From Psychrobacter sp. DAB_AL43B (GTDB lineage: Bacteria > Pseudomonadota > Gammaproteobacteria > Pseudomonadales > Moraxellaceae), in NCBI RefSeq assembly GCF_900168255.1, contig NZ_LT799838.1, positions 2,542,001-2,606,000 on the forward strand: a stretch of 64,000 bases of DNA, in the 5' to 3' direction. The translations under genes were made by a program, and so were the position numbers. Below are positions 53,755-63,769 of this stretch, piece after piece. Every line of letters starts with the position of its first letter. The stretch's first letter is position 1. The notes under the pieces are model-generated. The model saw nothing but the letters and a program-made list of their open reading frames with translations, was not told the DNA's origin and ran no database searches.

Positions 53755-54402
53755 ATGAATGTTTTAATTATCGATAACTACGACTCGTTTACCTTTAATC
53801 TTTATCAATATATTGGCGAGATTTTGCAAACGATGGACGGTGCTAAAGAAGCAAACGTCATCGTTAAACGCAATAATGAGATTACCTTCTCAGATGTGCA
53901 GGCGATGAATCTTGACCGAATCATTATCTCTCCTGGTCCTGGTGCTCCTGATGATCCAGCTTACTTCGGTATTTGTGCTGAAGTCATTAAAGTGATGGGC
54001 AAGACGACGCCGCTATTGGGTGTCTGCTTAGGCATGCAAGGTATCGCGCATGTATTTGGCGGTGACGTGATACGTGCCAGTGTACCGATGCATGGCAAGG
54101 TGTCAGCGATTCGCCATGATGGCGCAGGCGTTTATCAAGGCTTACCACAAGAAATAGAAATTATGCGCTATCACTCATTGATGGTAAAAGCAGATACGCT
54201 GCCAAATTGCCTAACTGTCACGTCAGTCGTTAGCAATGATGACAATGCGCAGTTAAGCTTAACTGAATCAGCATTAGCAGGCGATGAAATTATGGGCGTA
54301 CAGCACAAAGATTATCCAATTCAAGGGGTACAGTTTCATCCTGAATCGTTTGCGACCGAAGGTGCTAAACGTTTGCTAACGAACTTTTTACTACAAGTGT
54401 AA
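53755..54402 (+). CDS. trpG: Anthranilate synthase component II (glutamine amidotransferase)
   Basis: TrpG releases ammonia from glutamine for TrpE. The 215-residue class I amidotransferase has the catalytic triad Cys91 (LLGVCLGMQ), His195 and Glu197 (FHPESFA). IDNYDSFTFNLYQY is the family start, and the oxyanion loop SPGPGAPDD is intact. PabA of folate synthesis is very similar, but pairing with TrpE and a nearby trpR makes TrpG the better call. Confidence 0.9.
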   Translation: MNVLIIDNYDSFTFNLYQYIGEILQTMDGAKEANVIVKRNNEITFSDVQAMNLDRIIISPGPGAPDDPAYFGICAEVIKVMGKTTPLLGVCLGMQGIAHVFGGDVIRASVPMHGKVSAIRHDGAGVYQGLPQEIEIMRYHSLMVKADTLPNCLTVTSVVSNDDNAQLSLTESALAGDEIMGVQHKDYPIQGVQFHPESFATEGAKRLLTNFLLQV

Positions 54403-54409
54403 ATCTAAT

Positions 54410-55168
54410 ATGTTTATCTTCAACCTAAATAAATCTAGCTTACCGACATATCAATGGCTGTGGCATGCGAGTTTATTTACTAGCCTAATGCTAATCGCTT
54501 CTGTTAGCTCAGCCGTGACGCCTGTAAAAGCACACTTTATATTAGGGATGGACGTACAAGGTCAACGCTTAAACCTTTACCATGGTTGTGTTGAAGGCCA
54601 TGTCACTTGTGATGATATGCTATTGGTTGCGCCAGATTTAGGACGCTTATTACAAACAGAACAGCTTGGAAAAAGACAAAATAAGTTGCCATATACTGTC
54701 AAGCTATATTCTGCTAAAACCAAGCATAGCTTGTGCAACGATGGCGTGACGCCTTGTGGCTTTCAGGGTTATCGCTTCAAGGGTGAGGATTTTAACGGCT
54801 TTATAGATCAAGGAAATAAAGAGCTATATATAGCGAGTAATTGGACGACAGACAGCGCTACCTTCTGCTATAAAGAAAACTCAACTTACTTGCCTTTGGT
54901 TTCGCAAGCTAGGCTTATTGATTCTTTATATAAAACTTCTGACAAAGAGCTGAACCGTAACTATCTACTGACTCGACGCGACATAATAAAATTTTATGGA
55001 CAAAATTCAGCGAATGATTTTAAAGAAAATCAACGTAAATGGGTTATTGAGCGCTCACAGGATTGCGGTGCAGACTCTCAGCATCTACCAAGAACCCAAG
55101 CTGAAAAAGTATGTTTTATTCAAAAGAATGCTGCACAAATGGAAGAATATTTTTTTTGGATTGATTAA
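54410..55168 (+). CDS. Secreted protein with C-terminal LprI-like domain
   Basis: A 252-residue protein with an N-terminal signal or anchor (hydrophobic to about residue 36, ending near SVSSA). The central part has five cysteines and is unrecognised. The C-terminal 75 residues (LNRNYLLTRRDIIKFYG ... ENQRKWVIERSQDCG ... AEKVCFIQKNAAQMEEYFF) follow the spacing of the lysozyme-inhibitor LprI/DUF1311 domain, with two cysteines. It starts 7 bases after trpG and may be read through from it. Function unknown; envelope defence is one guess. Confidence 0.65.
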   Translation: MFIFNLNKSSLPTYQWLWHASLFTSLMLIASVSSAVTPVKAHFILGMDVQGQRLNLYHGCVEGHVTCDDMLLVAPDLGRLLQTEQLGKRQNKLPYTVKLYSAKTKHSLCNDGVTPCGFQGYRFKGEDFNGFIDQGNKELYIASNWTTDSATFCYKENSTYLPLVSQARLIDSLYKTSDKELNRNYLLTRRDIIKFYGQNSANDFKENQRKWVIERSQDCGADSQHLPRTQAEKVCFIQKNAAQMEEYFFWID

Positions 55169-55417
55169 GTCGTGTCCTAATTTTGATAATAGACCTCTTG
55201 CATGAGACCGATGCCTTAGCGAGATTTATAACGCAGTATTAGGCAACTTTAACAGCAGCAATATCTATTTATAAATCATCAAACACGTCCTAATATAAGT
55301 GGTTCCATTATAGCGGTGTATTTTGAGTGGTCTATTAATAGGTTTGAAGGGCTCTTTAGGTGGTTCCACTGAGGTATGGATTGAAAGCTAACTGATTCAG
55401 ATATATTGAGGTCTAAT

Positions 55418-55945
55418 ATGAAAAATATCATTTATCCCATTTTGTTATTATCTACAGTGGGCTTGACTATGATTTGCGCCAATGCGACGGATACTATTGC
55501 CTCAGCACGCATTACTGTTTTAGATAGAAGTTTACAATCACAACTTCAGACACAGTTAAAACGTATTGATTATAATAATTTCTACTCTAATTTAGAAGAC
55601 TTTAGCGCACCTTACACGCTTAAAAATGGTTCAAAATTCTATGAAGCTAGAAGAGATAACTTAAATTCAGCGTCAGCGATTGTGATAGATCCACAGGGTT
55701 ATTTTTATGTAGCTTACAAAATGCCTAACTCTAACAATATTACATATATTACTAATGATGGAAGCTGTAATAAAGAAGCTCATGACGCTATAAAAGTGTT
55801 CGCCAATACGTTTGGAGAAAATAATAAGATAATATTTTCAAACCCTACTAAAGTCAATAATATGTCCCATGATTGTAAGGGAGTTTATGGCAATCTTCTT
55901 TTAAAAAATCGTAGCTTCGAGCGAGCATACCTTGAAGACCAATAG
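55418..55945 (+). CDS. Hypothetical secreted protein
   Basis: A 175-residue protein with an N-terminal signal peptide (IIYPILLLSTVGLTMICANA) and two mature cysteines (DGSCNKEAH, SHDCKGVYG) that could pair. The rest is polar and beta-like, and no motif is recognised. The ATG at 55418 is placed well behind GAGG. Its base composition is more AT-rich than trpE/trpG. It lies inside the inverted-repeat-bounded segment, so it may be foreign cargo. Confidence 0.55.
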   Translation: MKNIIYPILLLSTVGLTMICANATDTIASARITVLDRSLQSQLQTQLKRIDYNNFYSNLEDFSAPYTLKNGSKFYEARRDNLNSASAIVIDPQGYFYVAYKMPNSNNITYITNDGSCNKEAHDAIKVFANTFGENNKIIFSNPTKVNNMSHDCKGVYGNLLLKNRSFERAYLEDQ

Positions 55946-56023
55946 CACTACGTGGCACTGGTTACGTCTGTCAGTTCGGTTCCTTACGTATGTAAAGTTC
56001 ACACAAAAAACTAGGTAGATAGA

Positions 56024-56245
56024 ATGCTTATATGGATTACGCTTTATATTCTTCTTTGTTTGTTCTTTAGGTGGCTTATATTCTCTAATTCTAGTATGGC
56101 AGAGAGACTTGGCTCTTGGGGTTGGACTCCAGACCAAAACAAACTCTACTTTTCAATTATGTGGTTATTCTCAACCTTTGTATTTCTGTTTGGGATATTC
56201 AACAGTAATTTTCGTAATTCCTTTATATTAGAGTATTTATTTTAA
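56024..56245 (+). CDS. Hypothetical small two-helix membrane protein
   Basis: A 73-residue hydrophobic protein with two membrane helices (about 3-19 and 43-62) and a short loop (ERLGSWGWTPDQNKLYF). An AGGTAG site lies 6 bases before the ATG. No family is known to me. It follows the secreted protein gene by 78 bases and also lies within the inverted-repeat segment. Confidence 0.5.
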   Translation: MLIWITLYILLCLFFRWLIFSNSSMAERLGSWGWTPDQNKLYFSIMWLFSTFVFLFGIFNSNFRNSFILEYLF

Positions 56246-56596
56246 AAGCAATCACAATATTTGATCTAATAACGACTGCCGAATGTTGTTAACTATGTTG
56301 TAGATTATCAGTAGTACCAATGCTGACAGTTCTATGCCTTGATAGCGCACCGATCACGAATAAAATATGTATGGTAAGTACACTGTGCTGGTTAAGCTAA
56401 AATAGCGATAGCTTTAGACAAATATGTTTAACAGATATTAGAGCATATTGAACACAGACTCATTTCGAACGTAAACGATCAAGACTTATGTAAGAGGTCT
56501 AATGCTGATAAAATTGAGGAATGAGCCAAAAAAATCATCAGTCGATCGGCTGATGATTTTTTTTACGATTAAATACGTTCCAACTGAATAAGCAGC
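56246..56596. other. Intergenic region with inverted-repeat end and terminator
   Basis: A 351-base spacer. It holds the right copy of the 16-bp inverted repeat and the terminator of the amino acid transporter. In the remaining sequence I see no convincing transposase remnant or open frame. Confidence 0.55.
56528..56564 (-). terminator. Terminator of the amino acid ABC operon
   Basis: A stem AATCATCAG with CTGATGATT around an inner CGATCG, with A/T runs on both sides (T run on the minus-strand side). It lies about 30 bases past the ATPase stop. Confidence 0.85.
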
Positions 56597-57340
56597 TTAC
56601 AGCTGAATTCGCTGCAAAAATGCTTGTGTACGCGGATGCGTCGATAACTCAAACATCTGCTCAGCGCTACCCTCTTCTACTACTTGACCATCTTCAATTA
56701 ATACCACATGGTCAGCGACATCTCGCGCAAATTTAATCTCATGAGTCACGACCACCATCGTCCAGCCTTCCGATGCCAGCTGCTTCATGGTCTCTAACAC
56801 ATCTTGTACCAGTTCTGGATCAAGCGCTGACGTCGGCTCATCGAATAACAATAATGACGGCTCAATAGCCAGTGCACGAGCAATACCAATACGCTGCTGT
56901 TGACCACCAGACAATTGAAATGGGTATAAGTCCGCCTTATCTGAAAGGCCAACTTTATCGAGTAACGCCAATGCTTGCGTACGTGCTGCTGCCTTGCTAG
57001 TACCTTGGACAACGACAGGCCCAAGCATTAAGTTCTCGAGTGCAGTCTTGTGCGGAAACAAATTATAAGACTGGAATACCATCCCTGACTTACGCTGCAA
57101 GGCTAGTAAAGTTTTTTTATTAGGTTTGGCCGCAAAGTCTACTGTCAAGCTCCCATCATCAAAAGCAATAATACCTTGATCGGGAATCTCAAGCGCATTA
57201 ATACAACGTAAGAATGTCGTTTTACCCGAACCTGATGGCCCTAATATCACCACCACCTGACCTTTATGAATGGTCAAATCAATGCCTTTAAGCACTTGAT
57301 TGCTACCAAAGGCTTTATGAATATTAGTGACTTGAATCAT
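56597..57340 (-). CDS. Polar amino acid ABC transporter ATPase
   Basis: A 247-residue GlnQ/HisP-type ATPase, complete: Walker A GPSGSGKTT (34-42), signature LSGGQQQRIGIARA, Walker B SLLLFDEPTSALDPE and the H-loop VVTHEIKFARDVADHV. It is the last gene of a three-gene import unit (binding protein, permease, ATPase). The binding protein resembles cystine binders, so cystine or another polar amino acid is the likely cargo. Confidence 0.92.
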   Translation of the reverse strand: MIQVTNIHKAFGSNQVLKGIDLTIHKGQVVVILGPSGSGKTTFLRCINALEIPDQGIIAFDDGSLTVDFAAKPNKKTLLALQRKSGMVFQSYNLFPHKTALENLMLGPVVVQGTSKAAARTQALALLDKVGLSDKADLYPFQLSGGQQQRIGIARALAIEPSLLLFDEPTSALDPELVQDVLETMKQLASEGWTMVVVTHEIKFARDVADHVVLIEDGQVVEEGSAEQMFELSTHPRTQAFLQRIQL

Positions 57341-57412
57341 GAAAGTTCCTATTACGCGTATCTTGATTATGGTGCTTTTATTAGTAGCAATACGGTGTGG
57401 CTGGTAAATGAT

Positions 57413-58150
57413 TTATTTGGCAACATAGCGATCAAGTCGCGTTTCAAGCCTACCTTGGATAAAGGTCAAAAACAGACAAATACCCCAATAGATAACAGCT
57501 GCTTCGATATAGACCAACATAAACTCATAGTTACGTGCCGTGATAATCTGCGCTTGTTTAAACAGCTCAGTCACCAACACAAGCGATGCTAATGAGGTAT
57601 CTTTTACCAAACTAATAAAGGTGTTAGATAGCGGCGGTACGGACACACGCAACGCCTGCGGCAAAATAACATGGCGAAAGGTCTGCAGATACGTTAAACC
57701 AACGGTAGCACCGGCTTCCCACTGTCCTTTTGCAATAGACAAGATAGAAGCGCGCACCGTCTCCGACGCATAAGCACCAATATTTAGCGAAAAAGCAATA
57801 ATCGCTGAGGGAAAAGGATCAAGTTTGACCCCAACGCTCGGTAAACCATAAAAGATAATAAACAGCTGTACCAGCATCGGCGTACCGCGAATAGCAGACA
57901 CATAGATGCGAGCAAGCCGGTAAATAATCTCATGAATCCAGCCAGCACGTGGCACGATACGAATCAGCGCCACCGTCAGTGCAATAGCCATACCAATCGC
58001 AAACGAGATCAATGCTAGCGGTATCGAATAATAGATACCGCCTTTGAGCATCGGCCAAAAGGACGAGATAACAATCTGCGCCCGCTCAGGACTCATAAAC
58101 GGCAATAATGCCAATAAATCTGCTAACACTGACGTTATAGAAGCCAGCAT
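57413..58150 (-). CDS. Polar amino acid ABC transporter permease
   Basis: A 245-residue HisM/GlnP-type permease with about five membrane helices. The family blocks [50 protein letters not shown] and the EAA loop [28 protein letters not shown] are intact. Its start shares one base with the stop of the binding protein (TAATG), so translation is coupled. The single permease probably works as a homodimer. Confidence 0.92.
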   Translation of the reverse strand: MLASITSVLADLLALLPFMSPERAQIVISSFWPMLKGGIYYSIPLALISFAIGMAIALTVALIRIVPRAGWIHEIIYRLARIYVSAIRGTPMLVQLFIIFYGLPSVGVKLDPFPSAIIAFSLNIGAYASETVRASILSIAKGQWEAGATVGLTYLQTFRHVILPQALRVSVPPLSNTFISLVKDTSLASLVLVTELFKQAQIITARNYEFMLVYIEAAVIYWGICLFLTFIQGRLETRLDRYVAK

Positions 58151-58986
58151 TATTTTTGTTGACTTATATCAGCACCAAAAAACTCTTGGCTCAGTTTGGT
58201 GAGCGTACCATCAGCTGCCAATGCTGCCATAGCTTCGTCTAATTTTGCTAACACCGCATCATCACCTTTTATCAACACTATTCCTGAACCAGTTTGCTCA
58301 CTGACAGGAGCAGTCAGTTTAATTTCAAGCGCCGCATCTGGGAATTTCTTTAGATAATCCAATATCGCAAGATTGTCATTCATCGTAAAGTCAGCGCGGT
58401 CTTGTTTAACCAGCTGAATAGCTTGCGCCATACCATCAACAGGGACGATTTCAGCTTGATAACGCTCTGCGAGCTCGCCATAATTACTGGTTAGTGATTG
58501 GGCGCTGCGTAGACCTTTTAACGCTTCCCACGAGCTATAACGGTTATCATCCTTTGGCGCCAAAACGACTGCGCCTGACCAGCTATAAGCTGTGGCTTTA
58601 TCATATTTTGCTAAACGCTCAGGCGTGGTCAAGCTAACTTGATTCGCAACCATATCAAAACGTTTTGAATCGAGACCAGCTAGCATCGCATCCCACTGGG
58701 TTTCTTTAAAGTCTACTTTAACGCCCAGTTTGTCAGCAACGGCACGCGTCACTTCAACATCATAGCCGGTCAATTTACCGCTTTCGTCATGATAAGTGAA
58801 CGGAGGATACGTACCTTCAGTACCGACATTAATAGTGCCACCATTATTGATACGCTGTAGCAAATCAGAACCACTGCTTGCAGCGGTGTCGGTTGCCTTG
58901 GTTTCAGTATCATTAGTATTAGACTGTCCACAAGCGGCAAGTAATACGGTGCTTGCGGCAAGGGCTAAAAGCGTGCGACGTTTCAT
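58150..58986 (-). CDS. Cystine/polar amino acid ABC transporter binding lipoprotein
   Basis: A 278-residue substrate-binding protein. The lipobox LLAAC (Cys19) anchors it; a Ser/Thr/Asn linker follows. Core segments [62 protein letters not shown] and [11 protein letters not shown] match FliY/TcyA-type cystine binders, including the conserved [14 protein letters not shown]. It heads the operon. No regulator lies next to it. Confidence 0.88.
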   Translation of the reverse strand: MKRRTLLALAASTVLLAACGQSNTNDTETKATDTAASSGSDLLQRINNGGTINVGTEGTYPPFTYHDESGKLTGYDVEVTRAVADKLGVKVDFKETQWDAMLAGLDSKRFDMVANQVSLTTPERLAKYDKATAYSWSGAVVLAPKDDNRYSSWEALKGLRSAQSLTSNYGELAERYQAEIVPVDGMAQAIQLVKQDRADFTMNDNLAILDYLKKFPDAALEIKLTAPVSEQTGSGIVLIKGDDAVLAKLDEAMAALAADGTLTKLSQEFFGADISQQK

Positions 58987-59323
58987 AAGACGTCCTTATA
59001 AGAGTGAGTAAATGAAAGTGACTGAATCAAGTAAAGCAAAATATGTTGTGCTAATTATGTTGTACCAATAAAACTTACTAAAAAATATGCAGATATCATA
59101 ATAAATATCTGCTTTAAACTATTTGGCTGTGACTGCTCAATTTGAGGATACGCAGTATATTTTTCAATACTGGTTTTATTTTATTCTTAAATTTTAGAGG
59201 CATTGTATGGCATTTTATGACAAATACTTATTTTAAAGCTGCCGATTAAACACCTGCTCATTCATATACTAACGCAGTTGAGTAAGAATAAACGTACAAA
59301 AACAGTGAGCATGCGTAAGAATA
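58987..59323. other. Intergenic region, transporter / hutC
   Basis: A 337-base AT-rich spacer. An 8-bp inverted repeat (59089-59096 with 59105-59112) with a T-rich minus-strand flank could be a weak terminator of hutC. No other feature is supported. Confidence 0.5.
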
Positions 59324-60088
59324 TTATAGCTCACCTGAAAATTGGTAACGCTCACCTGCATGCCACATCCTGACAAAGGTTAGTACTTTACCCGATGAAT
59401 AAGTCTGCCGGCTGAGCACTAACGTTGGTGACTGCACCTCAATCTGTAGGGCATTAGCAACCTCATCCGGTGCTGCTAATGCTCGGATGGTATAGCTACC
59501 GCGCTCAAGCGGAATCTTGGCAATCAAATAATCACTGGTATTAACAACACTAAAATCCTGTTCGATAAACTTCGGAAGCTTTATGGCATCTACCCAACGC
59601 TCTTCAAACTGTATCGGTTGGCCATCGGCAAAGTGAATAATCTTTACCTCATATAACACAGGCTTGTCATCATCATTTGATTCGTTTTTAAGCGCTTGCT
59701 TCATAGTCAACACTTTCGGTGTATCAATATCAAACTTACGGCGTAAATACTCGTCAAGCATGGCAGCGGTAATACTGCGCTTACTCACCACTTGCGCTTT
59801 ATAATCACGATTGGCCGACTTTAAATCTTGCGCGATATTACGTACTTCAACGAAGGTATGATTAAACTGCTGCTGCGCGACGAAAGTCCCTGACCCTTGC
59901 CGGCGCTCCAATACCCGCTCTTCACTTAATTCCTTTAAAGCACGGTTGACTGTCATACGAGAGACGCCAAACTCTTCTGCCAATGCCATTTCTGTAGAAA
60001 TCGCATTGCCCGCCTGCCACTTACCTGAATGAATATTGTCTAATATCGCATTTTTAATCCGCTGATATGCCGGTATCGTCTTTGTCAT
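59324..60088 (-). CDS. hutC: Histidine utilization repressor HutC
   Basis: HutC represses histidine catabolism until urocanate is bound. The 254-residue GntR/HutC protein has the winged helix with STEMALAEEFGVSRMTVNRALKELSEERVLERRQGSGTFVA (about 31-70) and a UTRA-type sensor domain (VLYEVKIIHFADGQPIQFEERWVD; RALAAPDEVANALQIEVQSPTLVLSR). It is divergent from hutU, with a 42-bp palindrome between them that contains the Hut operator core. Confidence 0.93.
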   Translation of the reverse strand: MTKTIPAYQRIKNAILDNIHSGKWQAGNAISTEMALAEEFGVSRMTVNRALKELSEERVLERRQGSGTFVAQQQFNHTFVEVRNIAQDLKSANRDYKAQVVSKRSITAAMLDEYLRRKFDIDTPKVLTMKQALKNESNDDDKPVLYEVKIIHFADGQPIQFEERWVDAIKLPKFIEQDFSVVNTSDYLIAKIPLERGSYTIRALAAPDEVANALQIEVQSPTLVLSRQTYSSGKVLTFVRMWHAGERYQFSGEL

Positions 60089-60232
60089 ATCTGTTGTTAG
60101 CCGTCAGTTCTGCCAATGAAAGTAGCGCCATAATATCACGACAATTGCCATAACTATCATTAGCGCACCCTATCTCGCTCTGCAATCCCATAAATAATCG
60201 AACTATTTATAAAAAAGTTCTTGCTTGAAAAA

Positions 60233-60274
60233 ACTATCTTTGATAATTTGTATATACAAATTATCAAAGATAGT
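60233..60274. promoter_or_regulatory. HutC operator: 42-bp perfect palindrome
   Basis: Bases 60233-60274 are identical to their own reverse complement over 42 bases. The centre, TTTGTATATACAAA (60247-60260), contains the TTGTATATACAA motif known for HutC operators. Position: between the divergent hutC and hutU starts, 90 bases upstream of hutU. A single HutC dimer would need much less than 42 bp, so it may hold a tandem or extended site. The symmetry lets it repress both genes. Confidence 0.85.
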
Positions 60275-60364
60275 AACATGTTCGTAGTGTTATTAAGAAA
60301 GCGTTATTCATTACTCTTTATTAATTGCCTTTTCGGTATGAACAAACGATCTCAAGGAATGACG

Positions 60365-62080
60365 ATGACCATTAATGGAATAAATCAAAATAACGAATTC
60401 ACGCGCCATGACGAGAGTCGCAATATCGCTGCGCCGACTGGCAGCACGCTACATTGCAAAAGTTGGCTGACCGAAGCGCCTTATCGTATGCTCCAAAACA
60501 ACCTACATCCTGATGTCGCTGAAAACCCAAAAAGCTTGGTGGTCTACGGCGGAATTGGCCGTGCGGCGCGGAATTGGGAAAGCTACGATCAAATCCTAGC
60601 GTCATTGAAAGAATTAGAAGATGATGAGACGTTATTAGTGCAATCTGGCAAACCGGTTGGTGTCTTTCAAACTCATGAAAATGCGCCGCGCGTATTAATT
60701 GCCAACTCTAACCTGGTGCCGCGCTGGGCGACGTGGGAGCATTTCAACGAGCTTGATCGTAAAGATCTATTTATGTATGGGCAGATGACAGCAGGTAGCT
60801 GGATTTATATTGGTACCCAGGGCATCGTCCAAGGTACTTATGAGACATTTGTTGAAGCCGGTCGTCAGCATTATGACGGCAGTTGGGCTGGACGTTGGAT
60901 ATTGACCGCTGGTCTTGGCGGTATGGGTGGCGCGCAGCCATTGGCCGCAACCTTTGCCGGAGCGACTTCTCTAAATATCGAATGCCAACAGTCTAGTATC
61001 GATTTTCGCTTGCGTACCGGTTATGTCGACAAGCAAGCCGACAACCTTGACCATGCTTACGAGCTTATCAAGCAGCATACGGACGCTGGTGAAGCAGTGT
61101 CTATTGCCCTACTTGGCAATGCTGCAGATATCTTGCCTGAGATGGTCAAACGCGCCAATGCAGGCAGCATGAAGCCTGATTTGGTCACTGACCAAACCTC
61201 AGCGCATGATTTAATTAATGGTTATCTACCAAGTGGCTGGACCGTTGAAGAATGGAAAGCGGCCCAAGAAAATCCAGACCAACATGCAGCGCTAACCAAA
61301 GCCGCTGCTCAGTCTTGTGCCGTACACGTACAGGCGATGCTAGATCTACAAGAGATGGACATCCCAACGACTGATTATGGTAATAATATTCGTCAGGTGG
61401 CTTTTGATGAGGGGGTGAAAGATGCCTTTAATTTTCCAGGTTTTGTGCCCGCTTATATTCGTCCGCTATTTTGCCAAGGTAAAGGCCCGTTTCGCTGGGT
61501 TGCGCTATCAGGTGACCCTGAAGATATCTATAAAACCGATCAAAAAATCAAAGAGCTATTTCCCGAAAACACCCATATTCATCGCTGGCTCGATATGGCT
61601 AAAGAGCATATTCAGTTTCAAGGATTACCCGCGCGTATTTGCTGGCTAGGTTTGGGTGAACGTGATAAAGCAGGACTTGCCTTTAATGAGATGGTCAAAA
61701 ACGGCGAGCTAAAAGGTCCTATCGTTATCGGTCGTGACCATTTAGATACCGGTTCTGTTGCCAGCCCAAACCGCGAAACTGAAAGTATGAAAGATGGCTC
61801 AGATGCGGTATCAGATTGGGCGCTATTGAACGGTATGCTCAACGTTGCAGGCGGCGCAACTTGGGTGTCATTACATCATGGCGGCGGTGTTGGTATGGGT
61901 TACTCGCAACATTCTGGCATGGTCATCGTGGCAGACGGTACTGATGCGGCAGCCAAACGCTTAGCACGCGTACTGGTCAATGATTGTGGTTCAGGCGTCA
62001 TGCGCCATGCCGATGCAGGTTATGAGCTAGCGATTAAAACTGCTAAAGATTATGGTCTGAATTTACCGATGATTCAGTAG
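60365..62080 (+). CDS. hutU: Urocanate hydratase
   Basis: HutU hydrates urocanate to imidazolonepropionate, using NAD+ as a tight cofactor. The 571-residue protein has [36 protein letters not shown] and the C-terminal [23 protein letters not shown] segments. A longer frame reaches upstream into the operator palindrome, but the ATG at 60365 has AGGA 6 bases upstream and gives the usual N-terminus. It heads the hutU-hutH-hutG run. Confidence 0.95.
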   Translation: MTINGINQNNEFTRHDESRNIAAPTGSTLHCKSWLTEAPYRMLQNNLHPDVAENPKSLVVYGGIGRAARNWESYDQILASLKELEDDETLLVQSGKPVGVFQTHENAPRVLIANSNLVPRWATWEHFNELDRKDLFMYGQMTAGSWIYIGTQGIVQGTYETFVEAGRQHYDGSWAGRWILTAGLGGMGGAQPLAATFAGATSLNIECQQSSIDFRLRTGYVDKQADNLDHAYELIKQHTDAGEAVSIALLGNAADILPEMVKRANAGSMKPDLVTDQTSAHDLINGYLPSGWTVEEWKAAQENPDQHAALTKAAAQSCAVHVQAMLDLQEMDIPTTDYGNNIRQVAFDEGVKDAFNFPGFVPAYIRPLFCQGKGPFRWVALSGDPEDIYKTDQKIKELFPENTHIHRWLDMAKEHIQFQGLPARICWLGLGERDKAGLAFNEMVKNGELKGPIVIGRDHLDTGSVASPNRETESMKDGSDAVSDWALLNGMLNVAGGATWVSLHHGGGVGMGYSQHSGMVIVADGTDAAAKRLARVLVNDCGSGVMRHADAGYELAIKTAKDYGLNLPMIQ

Positions 62081-62136
62081 CTCGAACTACTTTTCATTTA
62101 TAAAAATAAATAACTAATATAAATAGGGACATTGCT

Positions 62137-63699
62137 ATGACCGATATTAAGCACCTAACATTAAACCCACGCCAATTAAGCCTTGAGATGCTGCGTGGTA
62201 TTTATGATCAGCCAGTCTCATTAACCTTACCTGATAGCGCATATAAGGCAATCGATGCCTCACATGAAGATGTACGTACGATTATTGCTCGCGATAAAAG
62301 CGCTTATGGTATAAATACCGGTTTTGGCCTATTAGCAAAGACGCGAATCAGCGATGACCAGCTTGAATTGCTACAGCGCAATCTTATCGTATCGCATTCT
62401 GTTGGTACTGGTGAACCCTTACCAGCCGGCGTGGTTCGACTGATTATGGTTATGAAGGTTGCCAGCCTAGCACAAGGTGTCTCTGGCGTGCGCCGCGTCG
62501 TGGTCGATGGTTTATTGGCATTGATTAATAATCAAATTACCCCGCTTATTCCAGTTAAAGGCTCCGTCGGTGCATCTGGCGATTTAGCGCCTCTATCGCA
62601 TATGACGCTAGCGTTAATGGGCGAAGGGGATGTCTATGTCGATGGTAAATGTATGCCAGCTGCTGACGCTTTAGAACAGCTTGGTCTTGAGCCAATCATC
62701 CTCGCCGCTAAAGAAGGGCTAGCATTAATTAACGGCACGCAGGTCTCAACTGCCCTTGCACTACGAGGCTATTTCTTAGCGCGTGACTTATTAGAGTCAG
62801 CCACTATCGTCGGCTCACTGTCTATCGATGCGGCAAAAGGCTCGGATGCGCCATTCGATGCTCGTATCCATGAAGTTCGCGGGCATCATGGACAAATTGA
62901 AATCGCCAAAGCCCATCGCCAACTGATTAAAGGTAGTGACATTCGCGCCTCTCATAATGGCGAACAAGATGACAGAGTCCAAGACCCTTACTGCTTACGT
63001 TGCCAGCCGCAGGTTATGGGTGCTTGCCTTGATATTATTAACCAAGCAGGAAAGACGCTATTGATTGAATCAAATGCCGTCACGGATAACCCACTTATCT
63101 TTAACAATGAAGATGGGCCTGTCGCTATCTCTGGCGGTAACTTTCACGCTGAGCCAGTAGCTTTTGCTGCCGATATTTTAGCTCTAGCCATTGCTGAGAT
63201 TGGTTCTATGTCTGAGCGCCGTATCGCTTTGCTGATCGATGCTACTTTGTCCGGTGGCTTACCGCCATTCTTGGTTGACAATGCTGGCTTGAACTCCGGC
63301 TTTATGATTGCTCATGTCACTGCAGCGGCACTAGCATCAGAGAACAAGTCCATTGCACATCCAGGTAGTGTTGACAGCATTCCAACTTCTGCCAATCAAG
63401 AAGACCATGTATCAATGGCAACTTATTGTGCGCGCCGCTTATATGAAATGGCGCAAAATACGGCGACCATTATCGGGATTGAGCTGTTGGCAGCTGGTCA
63501 AGGTATTGATTTTCATCGTGGGCTTGAAACATCAGAGCCATTAATAGCCGCTCATAAGCTTTTACGCGCGCAAGTTACTTTTTATGATAAAGATCGCTAC
63601 TTGGCTCCTGATATCGAGGCGGCAAAGCAATTAATACTAAGTCGCACTTTAACTAAACATTGGCAGGAAATACGCAGTGACTGGTACCTTTCTAAATAA
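62137..63699 (+). CDS. hutH: Histidine ammonia-lyase
   Basis: HutH removes ammonia from histidine to give urocanate. The 520-residue protein carries the MIO cofactor triad Ala146-Ser147-Gly148 in [15 protein letters not shown], plus YGINTGFG and the C-terminal [18 protein letters not shown]. It lies 56 bases after hutU behind an AGGGAC site. Its product feeds hutU, and urocanate is also the HutC ligand, giving self-induction. Confidence 0.96.
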   Translation: MTDIKHLTLNPRQLSLEMLRGIYDQPVSLTLPDSAYKAIDASHEDVRTIIARDKSAYGINTGFGLLAKTRISDDQLELLQRNLIVSHSVGTGEPLPAGVVRLIMVMKVASLAQGVSGVRRVVVDGLLALINNQITPLIPVKGSVGASGDLAPLSHMTLALMGEGDVYVDGKCMPAADALEQLGLEPIILAAKEGLALINGTQVSTALALRGYFLARDLLESATIVGSLSIDAAKGSDAPFDARIHEVRGHHGQIEIAKAHRQLIKGSDIRASHNGEQDDRVQDPYCLRCQPQVMGACLDIINQAGKTLLIESNAVTDNPLIFNNEDGPVAISGGNFHAEPVAFAADILALAIAEIGSMSERRIALLIDATLSGGLPPFLVDNAGLNSGFMIAHVTAAALASENKSIAHPGSVDSIPTSANQEDHVSMATYCARRLYEMAQNTATIIGIELLAAGQGIDFHRGLETSEPLIAAHKLLRAQVTFYDKDRYLAPDIEAAKQLILSRTLTKHWQEIRSDWYLSK

Positions 63700-63769
63700 A
63701 GGTTTTTTAAAATAAAAATTCTTTCTAAATAAGTAAATAGCTTGAAATTCATTTTAAAGGAGATCAGCG

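Larger units (their letters stand above)
55190..56501. repeat. Inverted-repeat pair bounding a 1.3-kb segment
   Basis: A 16-base sequence at 55190-55205 (TAGACCTCTTGCATGA) recurs inverted at 56486-56501 with 14 of 16 matches. Paired ends of this kind mark insertion sequences or their remnants. No transposase is found between them; the segment holds two hypothetical genes. A second degenerate repeat, AGTGGTTCCA (about 55299) and AGGTGGTTCCACT (about 55359), lies near the left end. I see no target duplication, so this is probably an old, decayed insertion. Confidence 0.45.

Noticed and set aside
60221..60364. Upstream start of hutU
   Set aside because: The extension would be coded by the operator palindrome and lacks a ribosome site; AGGA before 60365 supports the later ATG.
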